Assembly (NCBI GenBank): GCA_947385955.1
Contig: CANDNA010000010.1
Span: forward strand, 28,210-92,209
Source: an uncultured Clostridia bacterium
GTDB taxonomy: Bacteria; Bacillota; Clostridia; Lachnospirales; Lachnospiraceae
Length of the DNA stretch: 64,000 nucleotides
Direction of reading: 5' to 3'
Shown: one piece after another, positions 52,722 through 61,753 of the stretch
Numbering within the stretch: position 1 is the first letter of the stretch
Layout of the letters: each line of letters starts with the position of its first letter
Notes under the pieces: generated by a model
The model's database searches: none
The model's input: only the letters and a program-made list of their open reading frames with translations
What the model was told of the DNA's origin: nothing
Position numbers and translations under genes: made by a program

Positions 52722-53966
52722 GTGGATTCTATTCATATCTGCGGCGGGTATCCGCTGTCTGGTGAAACACGGATACAGGGATCCAAAAATGCTGTGCTGC
52801 CGATTCTGGCGGCAACTGTTCTTGTAGACGGGGTGAGTACACTTGATAATTGTCCGGATATAGCCGATGTACAGTGTATGGTAAGGCTGCTGCAAAGTAT
52901 CGGCTGTATCGTGGAATGGAAGAACGGACAGATTCGGGTGGACGCCCGTCATATAGGAGGGATCAGCCTGCCGCAGAAATATGTGGGCAGGATGCGCTCT
53001 TCGGTGGTAATGATGGGGGCGATTCTGGGCAGGATGGGAAGAGTTACCATCAGCTATCCGGGCGGATGTGTGATAGGGAAACGTCCGATTGATATGCATC
53101 TGCAGGCATTTTCCCGTATGGGAGTGGCGCTGTCGGAAGAGGGGAATACCCTGACGGCCTGGACCGGCGGACTTTCAGGGAATACGGTTACCCTTGCATT
53201 TCCCAGTGTGGGAGCCACAGAGAATGTGGTACTGGCGGCTGTGCTGGCAGAGGGAGAAACCCTGATACAAAATGCGGCCAGAGAACCGGAGATAGAAGCC
53301 CTGTGCGGTTTTCTGAAATGTGCCGGTGCTGACATAAGACAGGAAGAAGGCGGCAGCATGCTGCACATCCGGGGTGTGGAACGGCTGAGGGGCTGCCGTT
53401 ACCGGGTACCGTCCGACAGGATTGTGGCAGGGACCTATCTGCTGGGATGTATGGCGGCAGGCGGAAGTGTCCGGTTAAAGGGAGCTGACAGCAATGCGCT
53501 TTCTGCGGTACTGACAGTGATTGCAGGAATGGGAGGCAGGTATCTGTGCGGTAAAGATGAAATTACGCTTACCGCTCCCGAAAGGGTGCAGGCACTCCCC
53601 TATGTGAGGACAGAAGTCTATCCGGGCTATCCCACGGATCTGCAGTCGCAGCTTCTGGCAGCGCTGGCGCTGGCAGAGGGGGAAAGCATCGTGGAAGAAA
53701 CGGTTTTTGAAAATCGTTTCCGGGTGGTGCCGGAACTGGTCAAAATGGGCGCCCGTATGGAGACAGAAAAAAACCGGGTGATGATCCGGGGCGTACGGTC
53801 ACTGCATGGCGGGCATGTGACGGCAGAAGAACTGCGGGGAGGCGCTGCACTCTGTATGGCGGCTCTGGCGGCAAAGGGAGAAACATACATTGCAAACCGC
53901 CATTTTATTGACAGGGGTTATCAGTCGATAGAGCAGGATATCAGAAACCTGGGAGGCAGGATATGA
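52722..53966 (+). CDS. murA: UDP-N-acetylglucosamine 1-carboxyvinyltransferase
   Basis: First committed step of peptidoglycan synthesis, the fosfomycin target. GTG start at 52722 behind GAGGGTG; 414 residues. Motifs: GSKNAVLPILAAT, the reactive cysteine C116 in PGGCVIGKRPIDMH (Cys form, so fosfomycin-sensitive type by this criterion), PSVGATENV and GYPTDLQSQ. It occupies the place where murG and murB stand in Bacillus. Its stop overlaps the DivIB start (ATGA). Confidence 0.95.
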   Translation: MDSIHICGGYPLSGETRIQGSKNAVLPILAATVLVDGVSTLDNCPDIADVQCMVRLLQSIGCIVEWKNGQIRVDARHIGGISLPQKYVGRMRSSVVMMGAILGRMGRVTISYPGGCVIGKRPIDMHLQAFSRMGVALSEEGNTLTAWTGGLSGNTVTLAFPSVGATENVVLAAVLAEGETLIQNAAREPEIEALCGFLKCAGADIRQEEGGSMLHIRGVERLRGCRYRVPSDRIVAGTYLLGCMAAGGSVRLKGADSNALSAVLTVIAGMGGRYLCGKDEITLTAPERVQALPYVRTEVYPGYPTDLQSQLLAALALAEGESIVEETVFENRFRVVPELVKMGARMETEKNRVMIRGVRSLHGGHVTAEELRGGAALCMAALAAKGETYIANRHFIDRGYQSIEQDIRNLGGRI

Positions 53967-54685
53967 AGAAACGGACAGTCATACTGCTTGGCATATGCGG
54001 CGTATTGCTGACGATGGGAATACTGGCAGCCCTGGCGCTGCGGTATTACCGGGTGACTACCGTGTATGTGGAAGGAAATATACATTACAGCAATGAAGAA
54101 ATCATGGATATGGTGATGACAGGGACGCTGGGAGACAATTCTCTCTATCTGGCGCTGAAATATAAAAACAAAGGGGTGGATTCTATCCCCTTTGTACAGC
54201 GGATGGATGTGGACATCCTGTCTCCGGACACAATCAAAATCACCATATATGAAAAAGCAATGGCAGGCTACATAGAATACCTGGGCAGGTATATGTATTT
54301 TGACAAGGACGGCATTATTGTGGAGGCATCTGATCAGAAAACAAGCGGGATTCCCCAGGTAACAGGACTTTCCTTCGGGTATGTGATCATGCATGAAAAA
54401 CTGCCTGTGGAAAATCCGGAAATATTTGAAGATATTCTGGATATTACCCAGCTTTTGAATAAATATGGCGTACAGGCGGACAAGATCCGGTTTGATAAGG
54501 CGATGCATAAGACGCTGTACTTTGGAGAAGCAAGAGTCAGTCTTGGCTCCAATGAGAATATCGGCGAAAAAATTATGAAGCTGAAAGGGATTCTGCCGGA
54601 ACTGGAAGGTAAAAAAGGAATGTTGAGAATGGACAATTATTCGGAGGAGATGCAGAATGTTACCTTTGAATTGGATGCGGAATAG
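53963..54685 (+). CDS. divIB: Cell division protein FtsQ/DivIB
   Basis: 240 residues. A short cytoplasmic part, one membrane helix (about 5-27), a POTRA domain (RVTTVYVEGNIHYSNEEIMDMV) and an FtsQ/DivIB beta domain (DILSPDTIKITIYEKAMAGYI; GIPQVTGL). It links FtsL/FtsB to septal synthases. The start overlaps the murA stop by four bases. An acidic C-terminus is usual. A separate promoter for ftsZ follows. Confidence 0.9.
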   Translation: MKKRTVILLGICGVLLTMGILAALALRYYRVTTVYVEGNIHYSNEEIMDMVMTGTLGDNSLYLALKYKNKGVDSIPFVQRMDVDILSPDTIKITIYEKAMAGYIEYLGRYMYFDKDGIIVEASDQKTSGIPQVTGLSFGYVIMHEKLPVENPEIFEDILDITQLLNKYGVQADKIRFDKAMHKTLYFGEARVSLGSNENIGEKIMKLKGILPELEGKKGMLRMDNYSEEMQNVTFELDAE

Positions 54686-54719
54686 AGGGCCCTAAAATCA
54701 AAGAAAAATGAAAAAACAG

Positions 54720-54748
54720 TTGATTAATTGGGCGAAAGATAATAATAT
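54720..54748 (+). promoter_or_regulatory. Promoter of ftsZ
   Basis: -35 TTGATT (54720-54725), 17-base spacer, -10 TAATAT (54743-54748). Gives ftsZ its own expression besides read-through from divIB. Confidence 0.65.
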
Positions 54749-54790
54749 AGACTATATGTAGTTATTTGGAACTATAAAGGAGGACTACCT

Positions 54791-56035
54791 TTGTTAGAGA
54801 TTAAGACAAACGATGCTGAGTCTGCAGCCAAAATTATTGTGGTTGGTGTTGGCGGTGCAGGTAATAATGCTGTGAATAGAATGATAGATGAAAGTATTGA
54901 TGGTGTGGACTTTATCGGTATTAATACGGACAAGCAGGCCCTGCAGCTCTGTAAGGCTCCCAGGCTGCTTCAGATCGGAGAGAAGCTGACAAAGGGACTG
55001 GGTGCAGGCGCCAAACCGGAGGTTGGTGAAAAGGCGGCTGAAGAGAACATTGAGGAAATTACGGAAGCGCTGAAAGGCGCAGATATGGTATTTGTAACAT
55101 GTGGAATGGGCGGCGGGACCGGAACCGGTGCGGCGCCGGTGATTGCGGGGATTTCCAAAGAGATGGGGATCCTGACAGTGGGAGTGGTGACCAAACCTTT
55201 TCGTTTTGAAGCAAAGGCCCGGATGATCAATGCCATCGGAGGGATTGAACGTCTGAAAGAGAATGTGGATACGCTGATCGTCATCCCCAATGACAAGCTG
55301 CTGCAGATTGTTGACAGACGGACGACGATGCCGGATGCCCTGAAAAAGGCGGATGAGGTACTGCAGCAGGCAGTACAGGGAATCACGGACCTGATTAACC
55401 TTCCGGCCATTATCAACCTGGATTTTGCGGATGTACAGACTGTTATGAAGGACAAGGGCATTGCCCATATCGGTATCGGTTCCGGCAAGGGGGACGACAA
55501 GGCGGCGGATGCTGTCAAGATGGCGGTGGAAAGTCCGCTGCTTGAAACGACCATTTCCGGCGCCAGCCATGTGATTATCAATGTTTCCGGTGATATTACG
55601 CTGGCGGATGCGGCAGATGCGGCGGATTATGTACAGGGACTGGCAGGGGATGATGTGAATATTATCTTTGGCGCCATGTATGATGAAACGGCAACAGACA
55701 GTTGCTCGATTACAGTCATTGCCACCGGGCTGGAGACTGGCGCACCGACCAGGATTACCCCCAATAATTATCAGACCTATAAACCGCAGTCCGTAAGGCC
55801 TGTGGGAAATAAAAATATAAACATGAACATGAACGCCAATATGGGGACCGCACCGATCCCTCAGCAGGTACAGGTGCAGGCGCCAGTGCAGCCCCAGGCG
55901 CCCACGCAGATTCCAAAGTCTGCCGGGCAGCCTGTGAATGTACAGCCTCTTTCCGGTATCCGGCGTCCGGGAAACATCAAAAGTAATGTGGAAGAAAAGA
56001 CATTGAGCATTCCCAGCTTTCTGCAGAAAAAATAA
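54791..56035 (+). CDS. ftsZ: Cell division GTPase FtsZ
   Basis: Tubulin homologue forming the division ring; 414 residues. It starts at TTG, seven bases after AAAGGAGG. Motifs: [15 protein letters not shown], the tubulin signature [19 protein letters not shown] and the T7-type loop [12 protein letters not shown] variable Asn/Met/Pro/Gln-rich linker (about 335-390) precedes the C-terminal peptide SIPSFLQKK that contacts membrane tethers. FtsA, the usual upstream neighbour, is missing from this locus; SepF or another tether would have to be encoded elsewhere. A strong terminator follows. Confidence 0.98.
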   Translation: MLEIKTNDAESAAKIIVVGVGGAGNNAVNRMIDESIDGVDFIGINTDKQALQLCKAPRLLQIGEKLTKGLGAGAKPEVGEKAAEENIEEITEALKGADMVFVTCGMGGGTGTGAAPVIAGISKEMGILTVGVVTKPFRFEAKARMINAIGGIERLKENVDTLIVIPNDKLLQIVDRRTTMPDALKKADEVLQQAVQGITDLINLPAIINLDFADVQTVMKDKGIAHIGIGSGKGDDKAADAVKMAVESPLLETTISGASHVIINVSGDITLADAADAADYVQGLAGDDVNIIFGAMYDETATDSCSITVIATGLETGAPTRITPNNYQTYKPQSVRPVGNKNINMNMNANMGTAPIPQQVQVQAPVQPQAPTQIPKSAGQPVNVQPLSGIRRPGNIKSNVEEKTLSIPSFLQKK

Positions 56036-56085
56036 AACGGCAGGTACGGGAGGCAGTATAACAATATTACAGGATTTGAAACAGA

Positions 56086-56119
56086 CCCTGAAAAGGAAAT
56101 TTCCTTTTCAGGGTTTTTT
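56086..56119 (+). terminator. Strong terminator after ftsZ
   Basis: A perfect palindrome, CCCTGAAAAGGAAA (56086-56099) and its complement to 56113, followed by six T. It ends the division cluster and insulates the sporulation operon. Confidence 0.92.
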
Positions 56120-56154
56120 GTAGTTTTTTGTCACGAAATATTCCCCGGCCCGGG

Positions 56155-56194
56155 TTCGATTTTGACAAAATATTCGACTGAGAATTCTTATAAT
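56155..56194 (+). promoter_or_regulatory. Spo0A-activated type promoter of spoIIGA-sigE
   Basis: -35 TTGACA (56162-56167) and consensus -10 TATAAT (56189-56194) are separated by 21 bases, too long for unaided polymerase but like Bacillus spoIIG, where the spacer is 22. TTCGATT (56155), TTTGACA (56161) and TTCGACT (56173) resemble 0A boxes (TTCGACA), the last lying in the spacer just after the -35. Confidence 0.7.
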
Positions 56195-56224
56195 GGAACC
56201 AGTGAGAAATACAGGAGGTGAGTG

Positions 56225-57046
56225 GTGAAGTATAAACTGTATATTGATGCATTTTTCCTGCTGAATTTTTTTATGGATACCTTGCTGTTATTTCTCATAA
56301 GAAAGGTTCTTAACTGCACTGCCACACGGTTAAGGGTGCTTTTAGGCGGCGCTTTCGGTGCGGGAATGACATGTATTGTTACAGTTGTCCCGTTTGTACC
56401 TGCATGGATCAAATTATTGGCAGGGTATGGATTCATCAGTATATGTATGATCAGAATCAGCTTTTCGGGAATGAACTTCCGGATGGCGCTGAGAGCCTCT
56501 CTGTATCTGTATGGATTTGCGTTTCTGCTGGGAGGAGTCATACAGGCGGTATGGGTACAGATCCCGTTTTTCCGAACATACGGAATGGGAATCCTGTCGC
56601 TTTGTATGACCGGTGTAATTGTCTATATTTTGTTCGTATTTTGGCATACGGCAAAGCAAAAGCACAGACGCCAGGGTATTTTTACGGTCAGGGTGGCCTG
56701 GAACGGGCGGGAGACAACGCTGAAAGCGCTGCTCGATACCGGGAACAGTCTGCTGGAACCTATCAGCCGCAAACCGGTTTCCATTGTGGAAAGGCAGGCT
56801 CTGGAACCGGTTTTTGGGGAAGAGAAGCCGGATCTGTTCCGTGTCATTCCATTTCACAGCATTGGCAAAGCCCACGGGATTCTGGACGGATATGAACTGA
56901 CAGAGCTGATTATTTTTGGGGAGAATGAAAAAATAAAGATAGATAAGCCGATGGTGGGACTGTATGACGGAAAGCTGTCAGAGGGAGCGGCGTATCAGAT
57001 GATATTACATCCCACATTAACAGAAAAACAGGAGGAGTGTTCATGA
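56225..57046 (+). CDS. spoIIGA: Sigma-E processing aspartic peptidase SpoIIGA
   Basis: Membrane protease that activates pro-sigma-E in the mother cell after a signal from SpoIIR. GTG 56225 lies six bases after GGAGG; a GTG at 56222 is also possible. 273 residues: five hydrophobic helices (about 1-145), then a cytoplasmic retropepsin-like domain with the catalytic aspartate D171 in [11 protein letters not shown]. Its end overlaps sigE by four bases (ATGA), the universal arrangement in endospore formers. Confidence 0.95.
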   Translation: MKYKLYIDAFFLLNFFMDTLLLFLIRKVLNCTATRLRVLLGGAFGAGMTCIVTVVPFVPAWIKLLAGYGFISICMIRISFSGMNFRMALRASLYLYGFAFLLGGVIQAVWVQIPFFRTYGMGILSLCMTGVIVYILFVFWHTAKQKHRRQGIFTVRVAWNGRETTLKALLDTGNSLLEPISRKPVSIVERQALEPVFGEEKPDLFRVIPFHSIGKAHGILDGYELTELIIFGENEKIKIDKPMVGLYDGKLSEGAAYQMILHPTLTEKQEECS

Positions 57047-57783
57047 TTTTTAAGGTTGCAATACCGGGTAAGATACAGTTTCGGATGATACGCAGAGAAG
57101 CCGGCCTTTTGATGCGCAGACAGGGGGATGTTCATTACATAGGCGGGGCGGAGGTACTTCCGCCGCCGCTGGAGGCAACAGAAGAGGAGGAAGTGATCAA
57201 TGATCTGGGGACAGAAGATGAACAGGAGGCAAAAGCCACACTGATCGAACATAATCTGCGCCTTGTGGTATACATAGCCAAAAAATTCGACAATACGGGA
57301 GTGGGTGTGGAAGATCTGATCTCCATTGGCACCATTGGACTGATCAAATCCATCAACACCTTTAACCCCGGAAAAAATATCAAGCTGGCAACCTATGCGT
57401 CCAGGTGTATTGAAAATGAAATCTTAATGTACCTTCGGAAAAACAGTAAGGCTAAAGTGGAAGTCTCCATTGATGAACCGCTGAATGTGGACTGGGACGG
57501 AAATGAGCTTCTTTTATCGGATATTCTGGGAACGGATGAGGATGTGATCTACAGAGACATTGAGAATGAAGTGGAAAGGGGGCTGTTGTTTAAGGCAGTC
57601 AACAAACTGTCGGAACGGGAGAGGACAATCATCAATCTGCGGTTTGGCCTGAATACGCCCGATGGAGAAGAAATGACACAAAAGGAGGTGGCAGCGCTGC
57701 TGGGAATTTCCCAGTCCTATATTTCCAGACTGGAAAAGAAGATTATCAAAAGACTGAAAAAGGAGATGGTAAAGGAGGTGTAG
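57043..57783 (+). CDS. sigE: RNA polymerase sporulation sigma factor SigE (pro-form)
   Basis: Early mother-cell sigma factor; 246 residues. ATG 57043 is seven bases after GGAGG. A basic pro-sequence (about 1-31) precedes [12 protein letters not shown], which matches the start of mature sigma-E. Region 2 shows [30 protein letters not shown] and [15 protein letters not shown]. Region 4 shows [15 protein letters not shown] and the helix-turn-helix [20 protein letters not shown]. Spo0A-type promoter control and the linked protease fit the known pathway. Confidence 0.97.
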   Translation: MIFKVAIPGKIQFRMIRREAGLLMRRQGDVHYIGGAEVLPPPLEATEEEEVINDLGTEDEQEAKATLIEHNLRLVVYIAKKFDNTGVGVEDLISIGTIGLIKSINTFNPGKNIKLATYASRCIENEILMYLRKNSKAKVEVSIDEPLNVDWDGNELLLSDILGTDEDVIYRDIENEVERGLLFKAVNKLSERERTIINLRFGLNTPDGEEMTQKEVAALLGISQSYISRLEKKIIKRLKKEMVKEV

Positions 57784-57894
57784 AAATTCGTCGTCAGCCG
57801 ACGAAAAGAAACATACGAAAATTTGAAAAACCACGCATAGTTCAGCGCCATAGTGAGAATCATTTTACTGTAAAACATTGTAGGAGGAATCGCT

Positions 57895-58674
57895 ATGGCG
57901 CTGAATAAAGTAGAGATCTGCGGGGTGAATACAGCAAAACTTCCTTCCCTGTCCAACGAGCAGAGAACGAAGCTGTTTCAACGAATCAAAGAAGGCGATA
58001 TGGAAGCCAGAAATGAGTATACGGAAGGAAACCTGCGGCTTGTGTTAAGCGTAATCAAACGGTTCTCCGGCAGCAATGAAAATCCGGACGACCTGTTCCA
58101 GATCGGCTGTATCGGTCTGATGAAGGCTATCGACAATTTCAATACAGAGCTGGATGTAAAGTTTTCAACTTATGCGGTTCCTATGATTATCGGAGAAATC
58201 CGCCGTTTCCTCCGGGACAACAACAGCATCCGGGTCAGCCGTTCTCTGAAAGATACCGCCTATAAAGCCATTTATGCGAAAGAAAACCTGACCAAAAAAA
58301 ATCTGAAAGAACCCACGATTATGGAGATCGCAGAAGAGATCGGCGTTTCCAAAGAGGACATTGTCTATGCCCTGGATGCCATCCAGAATCCCATGAGTCT
58401 GTATGAACCGGTCTATACCGATGGCGGCGATACCCTTTATGTGATGGATCAGGTCAGCGATAAAAAGAACAAAGAAGAAACATGGGTGGAGCACCTGTCT
58501 CTGAGAGAAGCCATGAAACGTCTGAATGAGAGAGAAAATGAAATCATCACACTGCGGTTCTTTGAAGGCAAGACCCAGATGGAAGTGGCGGAAATCATCG
58601 GCATCTCTCAGGCGCAGGTATCCAGGCTGGAAAAAAATGCCCTGAAGGTGATGCGCAGTTACCTGGCGGGATAA
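57895..58674 (+). CDS. sigG: RNA polymerase sporulation sigma factor SigG
   Basis: Late forespore sigma factor; 259 residues. The N-terminus NKVEICGVNTAKLPSLS is nearly that of Bacillus SigG. Region 2: NLRLVLSVIKRF, DLFQIGCIGLMKAIDNF and YAVPMIIGEIRRFLRDN. Region 3 and region 4 (NERENEIITLRFFEGKTQMEVAEIIGISQAQVSRLEK) are complete. AGGAGG precedes the ATG. About 110 bases separate it from sigE; a 7-bp stem at 57787-57805 lies in that gap. I could not place a convincing sigma-F/G promoter there. A terminator follows. Confidence 0.97.
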   Translation: MALNKVEICGVNTAKLPSLSNEQRTKLFQRIKEGDMEARNEYTEGNLRLVLSVIKRFSGSNENPDDLFQIGCIGLMKAIDNFNTELDVKFSTYAVPMIIGEIRRFLRDNNSIRVSRSLKDTAYKAIYAKENLTKKNLKEPTIMEIAEEIGVSKEDIVYALDAIQNPMSLYEPVYTDGGDTLYVMDQVSDKKNKEETWVEHLSLREAMKRLNERENEIITLRFFEGKTQMEVAEIIGISQAQVSRLEKNALKVMRSYLAG

Positions 58675-58707
58675 GGATGCATCCTGTATCTTCAGTCAAT
58701 ATTTACC

Positions 58708-58736
58708 AAAACAGGGGAATGACAGACCCCTGTTTT
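58708..58736 (+). terminator. Terminator after sigG
   Basis: AAAACAGGGG (58708-58717) pairs with CCCCTGTTTT (58727-58736) around a 9-base loop, ending in a T-run. Confidence 0.85.
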
Positions 58737-58787
58737 TGTAGTATACTGAAAACGATAAACAGTATCGATATAAAACGGGGAACCTTT

Positions 58788-59894
58788 ATGACTTCCAAAC
58801 AGCGTATTACATATCTGGATATGGCCAAAGGGGCAGGCGTCGTGCTGATGGTGACGGGGCATCTGATCGGTTCACTCCAGACCATTGACAACAAGCCTTA
58901 TTTTTCTCCTCTTTATCAGTGGATTGCTTCCTTTCATATGCCGCTCTTTTTTGTGATTTCCGGTATTGTGCTTTGGATTACCAGGGAAGAGGAGCGGGAC
59001 ATGAGGCAGATTGTTTACCGTAAGGCAAAGGGATTGCTGCTGCCCTACGCGTCGTTCAGCCTGATTTATTTTGTTATGAATATATGGACCTGCATTTTTC
59101 AGCCGGATTTGCTGCAGTTTTCGGAGCTGTGGAGGTATCTGATCTACAGTGTTACGTTCCGGGGTGTTTCGGTGCTCTGGTTTCTGCCGGCCCTGTTTCT
59201 GGGAGAAGTGGTATTTTTGTGGGTAAGGAAGAGGATGGAAACGGAACGGATGACGGTATTGTTTTCTGTCACCGGCTTTCTGCTGTTTTTCTTTTCCCCT
59301 GTTCTTGGCTGGGAGGGCTGGGAGCTGAATCCGGGGCTGATGACAGTGGGGGCGGTACTGCTCACACTGGCCAGGGGGCTGCTTTCCTGTACGTTTCTGC
59401 TGGCGGGATATCTGGCGGCCGGTCTGGTGACGGCAGGAGAGAAAAAATCGGCGGCAGGTTTTCTGCTGGGGGCAGCGATGCTGGCAGCGGATGTACTTTT
59501 ATGCCCGCTCAATGGCTCTGTGGATCTGAACTATATGGTTTTCGGGAATTTTCTGCTCTATCTGCTCTGTGCCTGTCTGGGGTCTTTCGGAGTCATCCTG
59601 ATTTGCAAAAATATGTACCGGTCAAAACTGCTTCTTTTTTATGGGGCCAATTCTCTTGTGATTATGGCAACCCATATGGAGTTTAAAGTGATGCTGCACA
59701 CGATCCGGTTTTCCTATTGGCTCAATCAGTATGTGACAAGGGCCAAGGAATGGGTACTGTATGCCACTATGGCAGTATGCATAACCATACTGGAGGCGGG
59801 GCTTATCTGTCTGTTCCGCCATGTACTGTATTTCCTGATCGGAAAAGAAAAACCGAAGAAAGCCTGCAAAGTACAGGGGAGCAGGAGTGATTGA
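58788..59894 (+). CDS. Membrane acyltransferase family 3 protein
   Basis: The ATG at 58788 follows GGGGAA; upstream extension of the frame would cross the sigG terminator. 368 residues with about ten hydrophobic helices. The N-terminus RITYLDMAKGAGVVLMVTGHL is typical of acyltransferase-3 proteins (OafA/OpgC/WecH type) with the conserved His in GHL, and FHMPLFFVISG is the second signature. Such enzymes acylate cell-surface glycans. The acceptor cannot be told from sequence. Placed between sigG and a secreted transglutaminase-fold gene, 22 bases before the latter. Confidence 0.85.
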   Translation: MTSKQRITYLDMAKGAGVVLMVTGHLIGSLQTIDNKPYFSPLYQWIASFHMPLFFVISGIVLWITREEERDMRQIVYRKAKGLLLPYASFSLIYFVMNIWTCIFQPDLLQFSELWRYLIYSVTFRGVSVLWFLPALFLGEVVFLWVRKRMETERMTVLFSVTGFLLFFFSPVLGWEGWELNPGLMTVGAVLLTLARGLLSCTFLLAGYLAAGLVTAGEKKSAAGFLLGAAMLAADVLLCPLNGSVDLNYMVFGNFLLYLLCACLGSFGVILICKNMYRSKLLLFYGANSLVIMATHMEFKVMLHTIRFSYWLNQYVTRAKEWVLYATMAVCITILEAGLICLFRHVLYFLIGKEKPKKACKVQGSRSD

Positions 59895-59916
59895 TTAATA
59901 AGGAGGAGAGAAAGCG

Positions 59917-60819
59917 ATGAACATGCAAACAAAAAAACAGATGAAAAAAGGGGCGGCCCTTCTGTGTGCAGGCCTGCTGCTGGCCGTGCCGGTGAACGCA
60001 GAGGCCAAGAGCGGTTCCAAATCCGATTCCACCCAGGTGCCTTCGGATGCGGTTTCCGGCGGTGTGATTCATTCCAATGTGTATGGAGAGGTGTTGGTAA
60101 CCAGACAGGAGGACGGCACCTATAATTATACTTTTTTTGACGATGACTGGCCTGCGGTACAGGAACTTCTGCGTGCCCTGAACAGCGGCGCCAGGATTGA
60201 TCTGGATAAACTGCTGACAGAATCCTCCACTTCCATTCAGAAGATTACCACGGATGACAAGACATCGATCCCCAATGACATTGTCAATTCGGGTGCGGCG
60301 GCAAGTGCCAACAGAGGCAGTTTTTCGGTAGGCAGTGTCTATGGGCCGGATTTGAGTGCGTCAGAGATCCAGCAGGTACAGACGGCGGTGTCCAGCTTTA
60401 TGATTCAGAACAATGTGGCTTCTATGAGTGATCTGAAAAAAGTGAGGACAGCCCATGATTATCTGATGCAGACCTGTATCCCGGCTCCTAATGGAAACCG
60501 GAACCATGCCGATAATGCCTGGGGAGCACTGGTCTATCATGAGGCCAATGCCAAAGGGTATGCCAGGGCCATGAAGGCGCTCTGTGATGCTATGGGCGTG
60601 GGTACGTACGTGATTTCCGCCAATAACAGTTCATCCCTGAAAGACTATATGTGGAATGTGGTAATGATCAACGGGGAATGGTTTATTGTGGATGTATTCT
60701 GTGACGACAGCACATCCAGCTATGCCACCTATCTGATTTCCGACAGTGCATTCAGAACATTGGGTATGAGCTGGAATACAGGGAGCAATGTGCCGGTGGC
60801 CAAAAGAAATTATCAGTAA
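59917..60819 (+). CDS. Secreted transglutaminase-fold protein lacking catalytic Cys and His
   Basis: 300 residues with a signal peptide (about 1-30, ending VNAEA). The C-terminal half follows the bacterial transglutaminase-like pattern: an AHDYLMQTC helix, then DNAWGALVYHEANAKGYARAMKALCDAMGV, where the CxGYA cysteine position is alanine (A212), and DYMWNVVMINGEWFIVDV, where the HxWN histidine is tyrosine (Y244) while the aspartate remains (D259). With two of three catalytic residues gone it should be inactive as a protease or cross-linker and may bind ligand instead. AGGAGG precedes the ATG. Linked closely to an acyltransferase upstream and tdk 12 bases downstream. Confidence 0.75.
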   Translation: MNMQTKKQMKKGAALLCAGLLLAVPVNAEAKSGSKSDSTQVPSDAVSGGVIHSNVYGEVLVTRQEDGTYNYTFFDDDWPAVQELLRALNSGARIDLDKLLTESSTSIQKITTDDKTSIPNDIVNSGAAASANRGSFSVGSVYGPDLSASEIQQVQTAVSSFMIQNNVASMSDLKKVRTAHDYLMQTCIPAPNGNRNHADNAWGALVYHEANAKGYARAMKALCDAMGVGTYVISANNSSSLKDYMWNVVMINGEWFIVDVFCDDSTSSYATYLISDSAFRTLGMSWNTGSNVPVAKRNYQ

Positions 60820-60831
60820 GAGGAAAGCAGA

Positions 60832-61467
60832 ATGGCAAAATTATATTTCCGTTACGGCGCTATGGGCAGTTCCAAGACAGCCAATGCCCTGATGGTGGAA
60901 TACAATTATTATGAGAGAGGGAAAAGGGCGCTTCTGCTCAAGCCCAGACTGGATACCAGGGATGGGGAAGGGGTGATACGAAGCCGTATGGGGCTCTGGA
61001 AAGAGTGCGGGTTTGTGGAGGACTTTGTGGAATATACCAGAGAGCAGATTCTGGAATATGGCTGTATTATTGTGGATGAAGCCCAGTTCTGCAAAAAGAG
61101 CGAGATTGCTTTTTTTGTGGATGTGGTGGATACCTGTGGGATACCGGTGATCTGTTACGGGCTGCGCACCGATTTCAGAAGAGAACCCTTTGAGGGCTCT
61201 CTCTGGCTGCTGGCATGGGCGGATGTGATAGAAGAGCTTAAGACCGTGTGCTGGTGCGGACAGGGGGCGTCCTGCAATACCAGGTTTACACAGGAGGGCA
61301 GTGTGATCCGGGAGGGCGAGCAGGTATGTCTGGGCGGGGATGATAAGTATGTGGCGCTTTGCAGAAAGCATTACCGGGAAGGCAATCTGGGGCCTGACTG
61401 GGGCAGGACCCTGCGGCAGGAGCCTGTGGATACGGTCAGCCGTTGCAGCACAGGTCAACCAGAATGA
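60832..61467 (+). CDS. tdk: Thymidine kinase (type II)
   Basis: Phosphorylates thymidine in the salvage pathway. 211 residues. P-loop GAMGSSKTANAL, then LLLKPRLDTR, IIVDEAQF (catalytic Glu and Walker B), ICYGLRTDF, and the C-terminal zinc ribbon CWCGQGASC...CRKHY. The P-loop and lasso motifs are complete. AGAGGAAAGC precedes the ATG. Its 3' end overlaps, tail to tail, the only minus-strand gene by 32 bases. Confidence 0.95.
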   Translation: MAKLYFRYGAMGSSKTANALMVEYNYYERGKRALLLKPRLDTRDGEGVIRSRMGLWKECGFVEDFVEYTREQILEYGCIIVDEAQFCKKSEIAFFVDVVDTCGIPVICYGLRTDFRREPFEGSLWLLAWADVIEELKTVCWCGQGASCNTRFTQEGSVIREGEQVCLGGDDKYVALCRKHYREGNLGPDWGRTLRQEPVDTVSRCSTGQPE

Positions 61468-61675
61468 TGTCGGGGCCGATCTGTTTGATATCCCGGTAGC
61501 AGATTACGATATCAGAGTTGCCTTCAAAAAGGCGGCAGAGATGAAAGCCCTCCGATATGACGATCTTCTGGATCTGGCCGGTACATTCATCAAATTCCAT
61601 ATCCACCACATTGCCGATTTTCTGGCAGTTCCTGATATTGATGACTTCTTTTTTCTGGAAACATGAAAATAACAT
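61436..61675 (-). CDS. YlmC/YmxH-family PRC-barrel protein
   Basis: 79 residues on the opposite strand. The frame is open further upstream, but the family start is MLFSCFQKKEVINI, so 61675 is taken as the start. The rest shows the PRC-barrel pattern typical of YlmC/YmxH proteins: NCQKIGNVVDMEFDECTGQIQKIVIS, DIVICYRDIKQIGPDIILVDL. These small proteins are found near sigG in endospore formers and their role is not settled. It is the sole minus-strand gene of the window, convergent with tdk. Confidence 0.8.
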   Translation of the reverse strand: MLFSCFQKKEVINIRNCQKIGNVVDMEFDECTGQIQKIVISEGFHLCRLFEGNSDIVICYRDIKQIGPDIILVDLCCNG

Positions 61676-61753
61676 GGCGCACCGATTTTCCCTTTTCCAT
61701 AGCATATGCAGCATGGGGAAAAAGGTGCCGGGTCAGCCGAAAAGGAGGTAACT

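Noticed and set aside
57787..57805. TTCGTCG/CGACGAA hairpin as sigE terminator
   Set aside because: Stem of only 7 bp and no T-run on the + strand.
57835..57874. Sigma-F/sigma-G promoter before sigG (GCATA with CATTTTA)
   Set aside because: The distance between the elements is about 21 bases, longer than the accepted spacing, and the -10 is weak.
61676..61714. Longer start for the minus-strand YlmC-like gene
   Set aside because: The extra 13 residues have no counterpart in the family pattern, which begins at the ATG ending at 61675.
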